Below the pieces are notes generated by a model. It was not told the DNA's origin. It was given only the letters and a program-made list of their open reading frames with translations, and did no database searches. A program made the position numbers and the translations under genes. A DNA stretch of 64,000 bases. Origin: Siphonodentalium dalli. Taxonomy: Eukaryota; Mollusca; Scaphopoda; Gadilida; Siphonodentaliidae. Position 1 is the stretch's first letter, and every line of letters begins with the position of its first letter. The stretch is taken from assembly GCA_032622095.1 (NCBI GenBank), contig CP136062.1:200423828-200487827 (forward strand), written 5' to 3'. Positions 12,752 through 23,591 of the stretch are shown here, in pieces.

Positions 12752-13134
12752 ATCTCGTTTGATCTCGTTATAACGACTTACTCATCTCGTTATAACGAGA
12801 AACTATATCGTTATAACGAGAAACTATATAGATATAACGAGAAACTATCGTTATAACGAGAAACTATCGTTATAACGAGAAACTATCGTTATAACGAGAA
12901 ACTATCTCGTTATAGCGAGAAGCTATCTCGTTGTAGCGAGAAACTATCTCGTTGTAGCGAGAAACTATCTCGTTATAGCGAGAAACTATCTCGTTATAGC
13001 GAGAAACTATCTCGTTATAGCGAGAAACCATCTCGTTATAACGAGAAACTATCTCGTTATAACGAGAAACTTTCTCGTTATAACGACATAGGCATCTCGT
13101 TATAACGAGAAACTAAGTCGTTATAACGAGATAT
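12752..13134. repeat. Minisatellite of a palindromic ~21-bp unit
   Basis: The unit TCTCGTTATAACGAGAAACT is repeated about 17 times with small changes (TATAAC to TATAGC or TGTAGC). The core CTCGTTATAACGAG is itself a palindrome, so each unit can fold on itself. Some units are shortened to about 17 bp. The array abuts the start of LINE-2. Confidence 0.9.
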
Positions 13135-13301
13135 CTGGTATATATATATGGAACAGGTGTGTGAAGTTAGAAACCATTACCCAGTACCCAGAACCCAGTT
13201 CAAAACGGTAAACATAACATTGGAATATCTCATTACGGTATAGACGGGGGAGGTCGAGGATTTATTTCGTTGTTTTTGCAGTATAATTCTCAATCTGTCT
13301 G

Positions 13302-13466
13302 TTGGAGGAAAATTTAAAACTTTACTTTCCAATTGCACATTTAACAGTATATATATACTCTTCAAATAATCCAAATGATGCTTTTGGAAAATTCTCTGAA
13401 TTAGTCCGAGCTGCATATGAAACCTCATTCCCCATAAAACTAATACAAGCGAATAATAACAAAACC
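13302..13466 (+). pseudogene. LINE-2, 5' fragment (interrupted by LINE-1)
   Basis: The frame gives DAFGKFSELVRAAYETSFP, the linker that precedes the RT of jockey/CR1-like elements (pattern: F...Y...FP followed by PW[ML]T.GL). The matching continuation (MTRGLLISSEKKNKLLRKN) appears only at 18025 onward, beyond LINE-1, so this is the left half of a split older element. The endonuclease domain upstream is missing; the copy is 5'-truncated. Confidence 0.8.
13425..13466 (+). repeat. 42-bp target-site duplication, left copy
   Basis: It is identical over 42 bases to 17977-18018. It begins TCATTCCCC and ends CAAAACC. The two copies bracket LINE-1 exactly, so it is read as the target duplication made when LINE-1 inserted into LINE-2. 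Confidence 0.9.
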
Positions 13467-13643
13467 TTTCAGCTGAAAGGACAACTGTACGACTTTGTTG
13501 GTATTTCTGAGCATTGGCTCAATGATGAGAACCTTCACTTTCTCCAATCGTTTCACGACTCATACTGTTGTTTAGCCAAACACGGGAGAACAATCACAAC
13601 AAGGACCGGTGGTAGTTTCACGCGCGACGGCGTGGCCATCCTA

Positions 13644-14435
13644 CACTCTCAAATAAAGCAATTGATTTAGGTACCCCATGGAACCTAAAGCCGCGATAGT
13701 ACCAGACAGTTTGGTACTATAAGCCTTTAGAGCCTTTTTAGCGTTATAGAACCACATGAGTTGGTACTCCACAGAGTGCCAATGGTTGGCTCCATGCTGA
13801 TTGGGTGAGACCGTGGGTGTGTCAATATCGAGTGCCGTGTGCAAACGATTAAATTAAAGTGAAAAATGGCCGCCCGTCGACTCGCGGTCGTAGATCTGTA
13901 GGATTATTTCATTTAGCACTATGCAAGGGAGTCTTTGTGGTTTTGTACTTAATTGGATGTTTAAACGCGGCAGCATAATTTGGAATGTAACATGTCACAT
14001 TGTTAAATTTGCCGGTATCGGGGCTGTTTTGTTCTCTGGAGTATCAAATTGCTGGATCTATGCGTAGTACCTAAATACTTCAGAGTACCTGTCTTGATAT
14101 TTTGGTACTTCAGATAATATATAGGGCGTATCATGAAAGCATCTATTTCTTGGCACCTCATATCGTGAGCGTCATGGCTTGGGTGACATAAATGCGGGGT
14201 GGGTATTATATGCACAATGCCCGGGTAGAACTTAAATAATTATTAGGTAATCCAGAGTACCAACAATTTGGTACTCTAGAGTACCAAGAAGTTGGTACTC
14301 CAGAGTACCAAACATTTTGGTACTCTAGAGTACCTAAACTTTTGGTACTCCAGAGTACCAAAAAGTTGGTACTCCCCCTGGGACATAGCTTAGTACCTAC
14401 GTAGGTACTCTGAAGAACCTATATTTTTAAGAGTG
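13644..14435. mobile_element. TA-flanked MITE inside LINE-1
   Basis: The element is flanked by TA (13642-13643 and 14436-14437). Termini CACTCTCAAATA and TATTTTTAAGAGTG are imperfect inverted repeats. Near 14260-14370 the palindrome TTGGTACTCCAGAGTACCAA recurs four or five times with small changes. Taking out the element and one TA rejoins the endonuclease frame of LINE-1 (GVAIL to RKHLANQ), supporting both ends. The TA target fits Tc1/mariner-type mobilisation. Confidence 0.85.
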
Positions 14436-14437
14436 TA

Positions 14438-17400
14438 ATAAGGAAGCATCTGGCAAATCAGTGTATTATTCTTGATACCGGAACAGACAGGATTGTTGGA
14501 TTGCAACTGAAAGTGAGATCGTCAGAATATATTAGTGTTCTCCAAGTTTACCCCCCAAGCACTTCACGCAGTGACGATTATTATGCAGAATGCCTGGATT
14601 CTCTGAACGATCTAATAGATAACTATTCGCCAAGAGGCCCTGTGATTGTTATGGGCGACATAAATGCCCATTTGACTAGAACCAGGGGGGAGCATCTCCC
14701 GACTGGTCACGAAAGTAGATCGCAACTCATAAATGATATGCTAACTCGGACACAATCCTATTCAGTTACATGTCTGGATTCATGCACTGGTCCCCCATTC
14801 TCATACTACCCATTCTGTACAGTCGCATCAACTTCACGTATAGACCACATCATTGTGCCGGATACGATGGCGGATCTAATTGTTAAAAGCGCCATACTCG
14901 ATGACCACGAATTGAATACATCGAATCACTTACCAGTGTCGTGCAGCTTTGAGATACCAGTTTCAGAGACCACTACACCAGTTCTATTCACGAGGTTATC
15001 CTTCAATTGGGATAAAATGGACACTGCCTTATACCAGGCTTCACTTGATGAACTTCTCACCATGACTTTGTGCCACTCTCTCAAAACACGAGATAATCTA
15101 GACAAATTGTATACAGATATTGTTAAAGCAATACTGCACGCTTCCTCGATGGCGTCGCCATCAGCACCACGCCATAGGTCCAGGAAATCTTTCTGGAACG
15201 ATGAATTACGGTCACTTCATGCCGATGTCAAACAGAAACGTACCGTGTGGATAATGGTTGGTAGGCCTCACTCATACGATCATGAAGCATACATCCAGTA
15301 CAAAGAATCCAAACGTTCCTTCAGACGATCAGTGCGCTCTGCAATTCGTTCACAAGAGCATCGCAAATATGAAATCCTCGAATCATGTGCCAGCAAGGAC
15401 CAGACGCAATTCTGGAAAATGCTGCGAACATCTGATGATTCTCAACACACTGACAGTTTCGGTTCCGTTATGAACTTCGAAGGTAGAGCACTCAGAGATC
15501 GCGGCGATATTCTTGAAGCATGGCGTGTATATTTCGAAAAACTGTACACCCCGGCTATTCATTCTGACACAGAGTTCGAAGAAAGCATATACAGACAACT
15601 GCATTCGCTGCTTGATGAATCTCATCCTCAATTCGATTGTAATGTGTTCTGCGAGCCAATAAGTAATAGCGAAGTGTTTTCGGTTTTACGACGACTGAAG
15701 CGGAACAAATCAGGCGGCATCGACCAGATCACAATCGACCATCTAATTCACGGAAGTGCATCCCTTGTTAACGCTCTTTGTCGCCTGTTCAACGGACTTA
15801 TTCAACTGGAATGGATACCACCATCTCTTAAAACTGGAATAATCGTGCCATTACACAAGGGTGATCCCAAACCGAAGCATCTACTTGACAGCTACAGAGC
15901 CATAGCCTTATTGCCTGTAATTTATAAAGTTTTCGAACATATCCTTCTCAATAGATTTCTTGGTGATCCCGACATCGCAATGTTCCCACATGAGTTACAG
16001 CACGGTTTCCAGAAAGGAGTTAGCTGCCAAATGTCTGCCTTTCTTGTCCAAGAATTCATCAACTATACTGGTGATCTCAATTCTCGTGCTTTTGTGTGCT
16101 TTTTGGACTCGGCAAAAGCCTTCGATCGTGTCTGGCATGAAGGTCTCTTTGTGAAACTTCACCAACTAGGCTTCTGTGGTAGTATACTACGTGTCGTGAC
16201 TAACATGTACTCTGACTGCTCGAGTCGCGTATTGTATAACAAGGCTCTCTCGAATACATTCTCAGTTAAACAAGGAACAAGGCAGGGGGCAGTGTGTTCC
16301 CCTTTCTTCTACTTAGTGTACATAAATGACTTGCTGAATCAATTGAATTCTTCGAACTGCGGTTTCTCAATTGGATCTGTACACTGTGTCGCACCGACAG
16401 CAGCAGACGACATTGCTCTGCTATCATTATCAAAATATGGAATGGACAGTCTTCTAGATATATGTTGCAGATACAGCCGACTATGGCGCTTTAATTTCTC
16501 AGAAACAAAAAGTGTGGTCGTCGTTTTTAATGAGACGAAGCGTCAAGACGAAAATCACGACAGGAAATGGTACTTGGGAGATCAAATAATATCAGAAACT
16601 TCTTCGTGTGTTCATCTCGGAATAGTGTGGTCGTCGTTTTTAATGAGACGAAGCGTCAAGACGAAAATCACGACAGGAAATGGTACTTGGGAGATCAAAT
16701 AATATCAGAAACTTCCTCGTGTGTTCATCTCGGAATTCCACACAACAAGTATCAAAATGACTCCAACCGAGCCAATGAGTTAACCACGAAACTGCGAAAA
16801 GCTTACTTCGCCTTAGCTGGAAAGCAGCCTTTCAAATCGTGCTCTCCCCTGACGATGGGGTTTATGCTGAAGTATGTTGTCCTTCCTAGGGCGTTATATG
16901 GATGCGAGCTCACACAAGTCAGTACACGTTCTATACACATCTCACTAGAACGAGCTTTCCGATGCTGTGTTAAACACATAGAAACTCTTCCTGGACGCAC
17001 ATCAACAGACGTCGCTCTCAGCTTGTTGGGACTCCTGCCTCTTGAGTCCGAAATCCACATCAAAAAGTTGAACTTCCTCGGCCATCTGATTCACCTTCCT
17101 CAAGGACATCAGGTGCCGTTAAAGATATTCCTCTTACGATTCTTTAAATTCACTCTGTTTAATAGACATACAACTGGATTTGTGTCAGACATTGTTCCTA
17201 TTCTTCAGCAATATAAACTCTACGATTACCTTGACATCTTCACACAAACCGGACATTTTCCGTCAGACTCTACATGGAAAACAATTTACAAGAAAGCTGT
17301 TCGGGACCATTATTTCTCATTCTGGACTTCATCCGTTGCCAACAACCCATCACTGACCACATTTCAACTAGTTCACACAGATCCTATGACTCCCTGGTCG

Positions 17401-17787
17401 ATATGGACACTTCTTAGACAGTACCCAAATTGCTCAGTTCAACTTCGGAATCTTGCTATTCTACTCAATAAGACGACGTATATTAACCATCTGACATGCC
17501 GTGCCTGTGATCAGCAGTACAACAACGAACTTCTCCACGCAATGAGGTATTGCTCTTCGGAAGTTATTCTTTCATGACGTAATAGCTACTGGGAGACTAT
17601 TCTCAAACACTATGGAGTGTCTGTATTTATCTTCATGCACGATTCTTTGAGCGACGAAGAACTTTCAGCACTGATTCTTGGAGGGAACATTCCAGGACAA
17701 CCACACCATCTAATCGAGAGTAAGCATACAATAATTCTGTTCTCCGCTGCGTATCTTCTTGCCGTGTGCTCCCTGATTAGAGGATAA
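14438..17787 (+). pseudogene. LINE-1 ORF2: endonuclease, RT, Cys-His tail
   Basis: Codes for the machinery of target-primed reverse transcription. The endonuclease part shows VIVMGDINAHL, SRIDHIIVPD and SNHLPVSC blocks. The RT part shows KSGGIDQITI, SYRAIALLPV, LQHGFQKGVSC, FLDSAKAFDRVW, KQGTRQGAVCSP and a catalytic box reading AADDIALLS where most relatives have YADD or CADD. A LINE tail follows, with ALYGCELTQVS and a C-terminal CRACDQQYNNELLHAMRYC (C-x2-C-x9-H-x4-C, near 17490-17550). The 113-bp duplication at 16512-16736 shifts the frame, and TGA at 17575-17577 interrupts it. After that the frame stays open to TAA at 17785-17787. It is almost intact but not expected to be functional. Confidence 0.9.
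16512..16736 (+). repeat. 113-bp tandem duplication in LINE-1 RT
   Basis: The segment starting GTGTGGTCGTCGTTTTTAAT at 16512 is repeated starting at 16625 with a single visible mismatch (TTCTTCG versus TTCCTCG). Because 113 is not a multiple of three, it truncates the upstream frame at 16702, while the second copy continues into the C-terminal half. Confidence 0.95.
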
Positions 17788-17976
17788 CCTATGACCACCA
17801 GCCGTAGATGATTCCACACGCCATCATATGTCAGGCATCAACCGCAACTTACCCAACTGTTACATGCCCTGCCACTCATCTTATAGATTGTACATTGTTC
17901 ACACTTGTTATGTACACAATTGTAAATACCTTGCTGTAAATATTCTTCTCCAGAAATGGAGGTATTGAAAATAAAT
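17788..17976 (+). other. LINE-1 3' untranslated region
   Basis: Non-coding sequence between the ORF2 stop and the right target duplication, ending GGTATTGAAAATAAAT. Confidence 0.7.
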
Positions 17977-18018
17977 TCATTCCCCATAAAACTAATACAA
18001 GCGAATAATAACAAAACC
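17977..18018 (+). repeat. 42-bp target-site duplication, right copy
   Basis: Perfect copy of 13425-13466. LINE-2 coding sequence resumes directly after it. Confidence 0.9.
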
Positions 18019-19690
18019 AAGAAAAATCCTTGAATGACCAGAGGCTTATTAATTTCATCAGAAAAGAAAAATAAACTCCTGAGAAAGAACATCAATAATC
18101 CTACAGCACTAAATAAATCAAAGTACTCAAAGTACACCAACATATTCCAAAAAATTAGAAGATTAAGTCAAAAACTATGAAATACAAGAGGAAAACAAAC
18201 AAAAGATGAAAGGTATACATGGAACATAATGAATACGGTACTTTTAAGAACAACAAAGAATGAGATTAGTAAAAGGTTTATAACCTCCGAGGGAAATGAA
18301 CTATACAACCCCCAAGATATAGCAGATGAGTTCAACTCTTACTTCTCCAATGTGGCAACTGAATTACTAAAAACTTGCGAATCAACCACTACCTCTTTTG
18401 ATAAGTACCTGGGAGATCCTAATCCTGATTCATTGTTCTTTCATCCAACTGATATATATGAACTCATGAACATCACCAAGACTATGTTAAATAAAGTGAG
18501 CACAGACCATACTGGGTATTCGATGAAAACTATGAAATTTATCATACCGTTACTCTCAGAACCGATGGCTCACATTATTGATCTTTGCCTTTGTCAGGGA
18601 ATATTTCCAGATGAGATGAAAATAGCCAAGGTTATTCCGGTGTATGAATCTGGCAACAAAACTAATGTAAAAAATTATAGACCAATTAGCCTGCTGCCCA
18701 TATTTTCTAAACTTGTCGAGAAAATAGCGTGCAAACGACTATTGAGCTTTGTGGAAACTAAAGATATATTATATGCACATCAGTGTCGTTTTCGAAAAAA
18801 TAGAATCCCCTCAATCAATAATGAGACTAATGAACGCGATTGGCAATAGTAATGACAAAAAGACTAAAGATAGTACACTAGCCATGTTTTTAGATTTTTC
18901 CAAGGCATTTGATACGATAGACCACGACACGCTCTTTATAACATTAGAACATTATGGAATTCGAGGTGTCACCCACAGATTCTTTAAAAGCTACCTTGGG
19001 AATAGGAAACAATATGTACATTATTGTGGAAAACATTCAACGCCATCGAGAATTAAAACAGGTGTGCATCAGGGATCCATACTTGGACCTATTTTATTTT
19101 TACTCTATGTAAATGATATGCCAAATTCTACACATGAGAACATGTTAGCATTTGCTGACGATACTACTGTTTATATCTCAGACAAATAACTCAACTCTAT
19201 AACAAATCAAACAAAGCTTTACAGTCTATTCAAGAATGGTGTAGAGCCAATAAATTAATACTGAATACTTCTAAAAACCAAATACATGATTTTTAACGCA
19301 GCAAAGAAATCCCATAGCGATGATGATAGAAGCATTATTCTAAATGGAAACAAAATCGAACATGTAACTAACACATCTGAAAGTCCCACCTTTAAACTTT
19401 TAGGGATAGTACTGGACGAAATGTTGACCTTTAAAGATCACATAAACTACGTTAGTTCAAAACTACGGAAAACGTTATACACAATAAATAAAGTCAAACA
19501 TTTTCTGCCACGATCTGCACTAAGAAAAATATATCTTGCGCTGATAGAAAGTCACTTAACGTATGGTATAGAAGTATGGGGGAATTTTACTGCAAAACTC
19601 CTATTGCATCACTTCCCCAGCCTATGGAACACACTCCCTAAAGAAATACGCGGAGAATTTCCTCGAAATGCATTCAAACGTAGCTAATAA
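18019..19690 (+). pseudogene. LINE-2 RT, decayed main part
   Basis: After the interruption the frame resumes with KNP-stop-MTRGLLISS (a TGA where relatives have Trp). RT blocks follow: NYRPISLLPIFSKLVEKI, FLDFSKAFDTIDHDTL, TGVHQGSILGPILFLLYVNDM and FADDTTVYIS (about 19152-19181). Frameshifts lie near 18830 and 19190-19285. KLLGIVLDEMLTF and YGIEVWGN then join abruptly to LHHFPSLWNTLPKEIR near 19590, which suggests an internal deletion of the region usually between these blocks. The FADDT box and the WNTLP tail are typical of jockey/CR1-like LINEs. It is a dead copy, older than LINE-1. Confidence 0.85.
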
Positions 19691-20172
19691 ACCATTTCCA
19701 AACCATTTGTTGTCTGAATCCTAAATGTGATAACCCTTTTTGCTCCGACTGCAAAATGAAATAAATAGATACCTAACTACTCCCATAATTACAAAACCCC
19801 TATATAAATTATAATATCCCTTATAGAAACCATGGCTCCATTCAAATCATTTGATCACTAAAATCCCGTATTCACTATTTTATGTCTTGCTTGATCCATC
19901 ATTCAAAAAATTACATCCACACATCTATTCACCAACACAAATCCTACTTAATATTAACATAGTAAACATAGAGGACTATATGGCTATGTGCAGCGACTTG
20001 GGCTGGGTTTGACAATTCGGTGGTTATTGGCCTGGGTGATGCAAGGAAGACGACCCGGGAGGCCATGGCATCGCCCGGATAACACTTATTTATAACATGT
20101 ATTCATTTATATTACACATGTGTACATGTTTTATTTGTTATCCAATAAACAATTATTTAGTTAGTTAGTCAG
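19691..20172 (+). other. LINE-2 3' untranslated region with TTAG tail
   Basis: The non-coding stretch contains a GGTGGTTATTGGCCTGGGTGA segment and ends with AATAAACAATTATTTAGTTAGTTAG. Such short tandem tails are common in CR1/jockey-type LINEs. Confidence 0.55.
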
Positions 20173-20383
20173 TCTGGTGTAAACTACATACCCACATATA
20201 AATTAGTATCCGTATGAACATGAGTGTATGTTTACAAAGACTGGATCAGAGTTACAGAATTTAATCACACATCACTGAAATTGAACATTACAGTTTTTCA
20301 GTAATCTGCGAGTTACGAAATTGTCAACATCTGCGTTTAACATGCTTTTAAAATAGCTGAATTAAATGCATGAACAATATAGT

Positions 20384-20876
20384 TAGTTGCCGCGGGGGGA
20401 GATGACGTGTTACACCGGTATTGTAGTTATTTTTTCGCGGGGGGAGATGACGTGCTACATCGGTACTTATATATAGTTAGTTCCCGCGGGGGAGATGACG
20501 TGTTACATCGGTACTTATATAGTTAGTTCCCGGGGGGGGGGGGGGTGACGTGTTACATCGGTACTCATATAGTTAGTTCCCGCGGGGGAGAGATGACGTG
20601 TTACACCGGTACTTATATAGTTAGTTCCCGCGGGGGGGGGGAGATGACGTGTTACATCGGTACTAATCCAGTTAGTTCCCGCGGGGGGGGGGGGGGAGAT
20701 GACGTGTTACATCGGTACTAATATAGTTAGTTCCCGCGGGGGGAGATGACGTGTTACACCGGTACTTATATAGTTAGTTCCCCCGGGGGGGGGGGGGGTG
20801 ACGTGTTACATCGGTACTTGTAGCTATTTCCCGCGGGGGGGGGGGGGGTGACGTGTTACACAGGTACTTGTAGTGC
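20384..20876 (+). repeat. G-rich minisatellite, about ten copies
   Basis: The unit is roughly AGTTCCCGCGGGGG + AGATGACGTGTTACATCGG + TACTTATATAGTT. It is repeated about ten times with 45-55 bp spacing, the difference being mainly the length of the G tract (4 to 14). Each unit contains TGACGTG, a half-site resembling bZIP binding sequences, and a CCGCGG core. Confidence 0.9.
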
Positions 20877-21080
20877 TTTATTTCTCCTATTTTAGGAATG
20901 CATAATTTTATGAACATTAGAATACTCATTAAAATTTCCCTTTGGATAATGCACGGTTACTGGACATAACAATTCAAGTTATCACCATTTTATTTTTATT
21001 CAGAAATGTACGTCCGACATCAAAACATGGACGTCCGACATCGGTGTATTTTCTGGATGGGTGGAGAAATCAAAGGTATA

Positions 21081-21130
21081 TCTATTATATATTTTGGAAG
21101 ATCTGTGTGTTTGTGTGTGTGTGTGTGTGG

Positions 21131-21173
<43 letters not shown>

Positions 21174-21183
21174 TGTGTGTGTG

Positions 21184-21231
<48 letters not shown>

Positions 21232-21410
21232 CGCGATGGACTCGAACACGGCTGGACCGATTTCGACCAAACTTGGTACGGACACGTAATTCGACCCGGG
21301 AACGAACATGGGCCCGTCCATTTGTCCGTGCGGCGTCAACTTGACCTTCAAAACTCATATATCGGGATCCGCAGTGCTAACACGCCGAAATTTAGCACTG
21401 CGATGCAGGG
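21081..21410 (+). mobile_element. Helitron-like 5' end with GT microsatellite, 3'-truncated
   Basis: It starts A|TCTATTATATATTTTGGAAG, the same 5' end as the elements at 24186 and (variant) 22190 and 43383. A (GT)n tract of about 120 bp follows (21106-21230), then GACTCGAACACGGCTGGACC and a CGATTTCGACCAAACTTGG box. No CTAG end is present. The sequence ends near a small hairpin (GCAGTGCTAA...TTAGCACTGC, 21371-21401). Confidence 0.65.
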
Positions 21411-21889
21411 AGGATAACTCTATATTCATACGTTGACAAACGTAAGCAATTTGCAGGCAATTACGCATCGTGTATTTTCCCCAAAATTATAACATTTACA
21501 ATATATATTGTCTATTTGCAGGCTATTAAGAATCGTGTATCTATCCCAAAATAAATCATTTACAATTTCTGATATATAAATTTTGTTATAGCTGATATTC
21601 TTAGGTCTATTGTCGATAGATTTATTTTTGGTATATTTACACCACGCATAGGCTCGAGTTGTTTACATTTACCCCACGGGTCTGGAATCTCATCCAAGAA
21701 TCCATTTAGCTGAAATGCTATTTCGCTGTTGGAATCTACCGGTTGCCCCCAAACCGTCAATGCCAACAACATCGACATTGTTCAACTTTTACGGCGAGAA
21801 AATAATTAGTTAAAATTTACTACACAATGGTAATTTATCTTTACGTTGAAGCTTGACAATTAACGAGCGTGTGTATATGAGGCGCGTTT
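21411..21889. other. Unassigned region
   Basis: I see nothing recognisable here. Confidence 0.3.
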
Positions 21890-22189
21890 ATATACTTTAG
21901 TGGAAATCAAATCGGGTAAAACTGGCGGATTTTTACGGACGAAATTTGATACGTATGGTATCTCGGTATCCGCTGGGCCGATTTCCCGGTATCCGCTGGG
22001 CCAATTTCCACCATTTTTGGGGTGTTGGTGTTGGTAAACTGCCAGACGGATTTTGACGAAATTTGATACTAAGTGGTAATTGTTTCCAGGGAGTGTTTTG
22101 GACGGGTCAAATCGTGACCCCACCTGACATTGACCTTCAAAATGGTCAATTCAATGTCAAAGCCCGGACGAAGTCGGGTCACCTTCTAG
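21890..22189 (+). mobile_element. Helitron-like element B, 5'-truncated
   Basis: The body contains monomers with GACGAAATTTGATAC and GTCAAATCGTGACCCC boxes. The 3' end is a hairpin CCCGGACGAAGTCGGG (22163-22178), then seven bases, then CTAG (22186-22189). A hairpin shortly upstream of a CTRR terminus is the Helitron 3' signature. The next base begins another element. Confidence 0.75.
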
Positions 22190-22963
22190 TCTAATATATA
22201 TTTTGGGACTTCTGTCTGTCTGTCTGTTTGTTTGTCTGTGTGTTAGCTATGGCCGGGAAAACTGCCAGACGGATTTTGACGAAATTTGATACCTACGGGT
22301 AATTTTGTCCAGGGAGTGTTTTGGATGAGTCAAATCGTCACCCCGACCTGACCTTGACCTTCAAAAAGGTCAATTCAATGTCAAATCGGGTAAAACGGGA
22401 CGGATTTCGATGAAATTTGATACCTAGAGGTACTTTTGTCCGTGGAGTCTTTTGGACGGGTCAAATCGTTATCCCGACCTGACCTTGACCTTCAAAAAGG
22501 TCAATGCAAGATCAAATCGGGTAAAACAGACGGATTTCGACGAAATTTGATACCTATGAGTACTTTTGTCCTGGGAGTGTTTTGGACGGGACAAACCATG
22601 ACCCCGACCTGACCTTGACCATAAAAATTGTCAATTCAAGGTCAAATCGCGAATTATTACGGGATCTCGACGAAATTTGATACCTAGGGATACTTTTGTC
22701 CTAGGAGAGTTTTGACGGGTCAAATTGTGACCCCAACCTTACCTTGACCTTCAAAATGGTCAATTCAAGGTCAAATAGGGTAAAACCGGACGGATTTCGA
22801 CAGGTATTTTTTTCGGGTACTTTGTCCGGGGAGTGTTTTGGACGGGTCAAATCGTGACCCCGACCTGACCTTGACCTTCAAAATGGTCAATTCAAGGTCA
22901 ATCGCGCAATTTGCTGAAAAGCAGAGGGGAAACAGCCCGGACGAAGTCGGGTCCACCAGCTAG
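22190..22963 (+). mobile_element. Helitron-like element C, both ends present (774 bp)
   Basis: The 5' end is TCTAATATATATTTTGGGAC, directly joined to the CTAG of element B. A GTCT microsatellite and about five ~118-bp monomers (GACGGATTTCGACGAAATTT, GACCTTGACCTTCAAAA boxes) follow. The 3' end is the hairpin CCCGGACGAAGTCGGG (22936-22951), eight bases, then CTAG (22960-22963), with T as the next base. It has no coding capacity, so it is non-autonomous. Assignment rests on the A/T-type insertion, 5' TC, 3' hairpin and CTAG. Confidence 0.8.
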
Positions 22964-22974
22964 TATATATATAA

Positions 22975-23591
22975 CTAGAAGGTGACCCGACTTCGTCCGG
23001 GCTTTGACCTTGAATTGTCCATTTTGAAGGTCAAGGTCAAGTGGGGTCACGATTTGACCAGTCCAAAAACACTGCCCGGACAAAAGTACCCGACAAACGT
23101 GCCCATCGAAATCCATCCGGTTTTACCCGATTTGACCTTGAATTGATCATTTTGAAGGTCAAGGTCTGGTCGGGGTCACGATTGGACCCGTCCAAAACAA
23201 TCAGTGGACAAAAGTAACCCCACGTATCAAATTTCGTCGAAATCCCATCAAAATTGGCGATTTGACCTTGAAGTTACCCGATTTCAAGGTCAAGGTCACG
23301 TCGCACAGGCAAATTAATAGGCTCATGTCACCCCTCGGCCGAAAATACGCCCACATACCAAGTTTCATCTAAATCCCGAGATATTCGGGCGTTTGACCTT
23401 GAAATTACCCGATTTCAAGGTCAAGGTCACGTCGCACGGACAAATTAATAGGCCCATGCCAGTTCTCGGCCGAAAATACCCCACATACCAAGTTTCATCG
23501 AAATCGGTTCGGCCGTTTTCGAGTCCATCGCGAACACACAGACAGACACACAGACAGACACACAGACAGATCTTCCAAAATATATAATATA
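22975..23591 (-). mobile_element. Helitron-like element D (617 bp)
   Basis: Read on the minus strand it starts TATATTATATATTTTGGAAG (TC of the consensus changed to TA). It runs through an ACAGAC-type microsatellite and four monomers, and ends with the CCCGGACGAAGTCGGG hairpin and CTAG at 22975-22978. Its CTAG faces that of element C across 11 bp (TATATATATAA). Confidence 0.75.

Larger units (their letters stand above)
13467..17976 (+). mobile_element. LINE-1: young, 5'-truncated non-LTR retrotransposon
   Basis: The element is bounded by the 42-bp duplication. Its 5' end lies inside the apurinic-type endonuclease domain (VGISEHWLNDENL). It ends with a 3' tail GAAAATAAAT and no long poly-A. 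Inside are a 792-bp MITE and a 113-bp tandem duplication. Removing these in thought gives one continuous frame except for a single TGA at 17575-17577, so the copy is far younger than the LINE-2 host. Clade assignment needs an RT tree; the GDINAH endonuclease box and C-terminal Cys-His motif place it among APE-type LINEs. Confidence 0.9.

Noticed and set aside
12752..13134. Regular repeats that could look like a CRISPR array
   Set aside because: There are no unique spacers; units are head-to-tail palindromes in a eukaryotic context.
20384..20876. Second CRISPR-like pattern
   Set aside because: The 'spacers' are only G tracts and the same TACTTATATAG sequence; it is a minisatellite.
21061..21417. 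Long open frames on both strands over the GT tract
   Set aside because: They consist of dinucleotide-repeat codons (Cys-Val or Thr-His) within a Helitron-like element.
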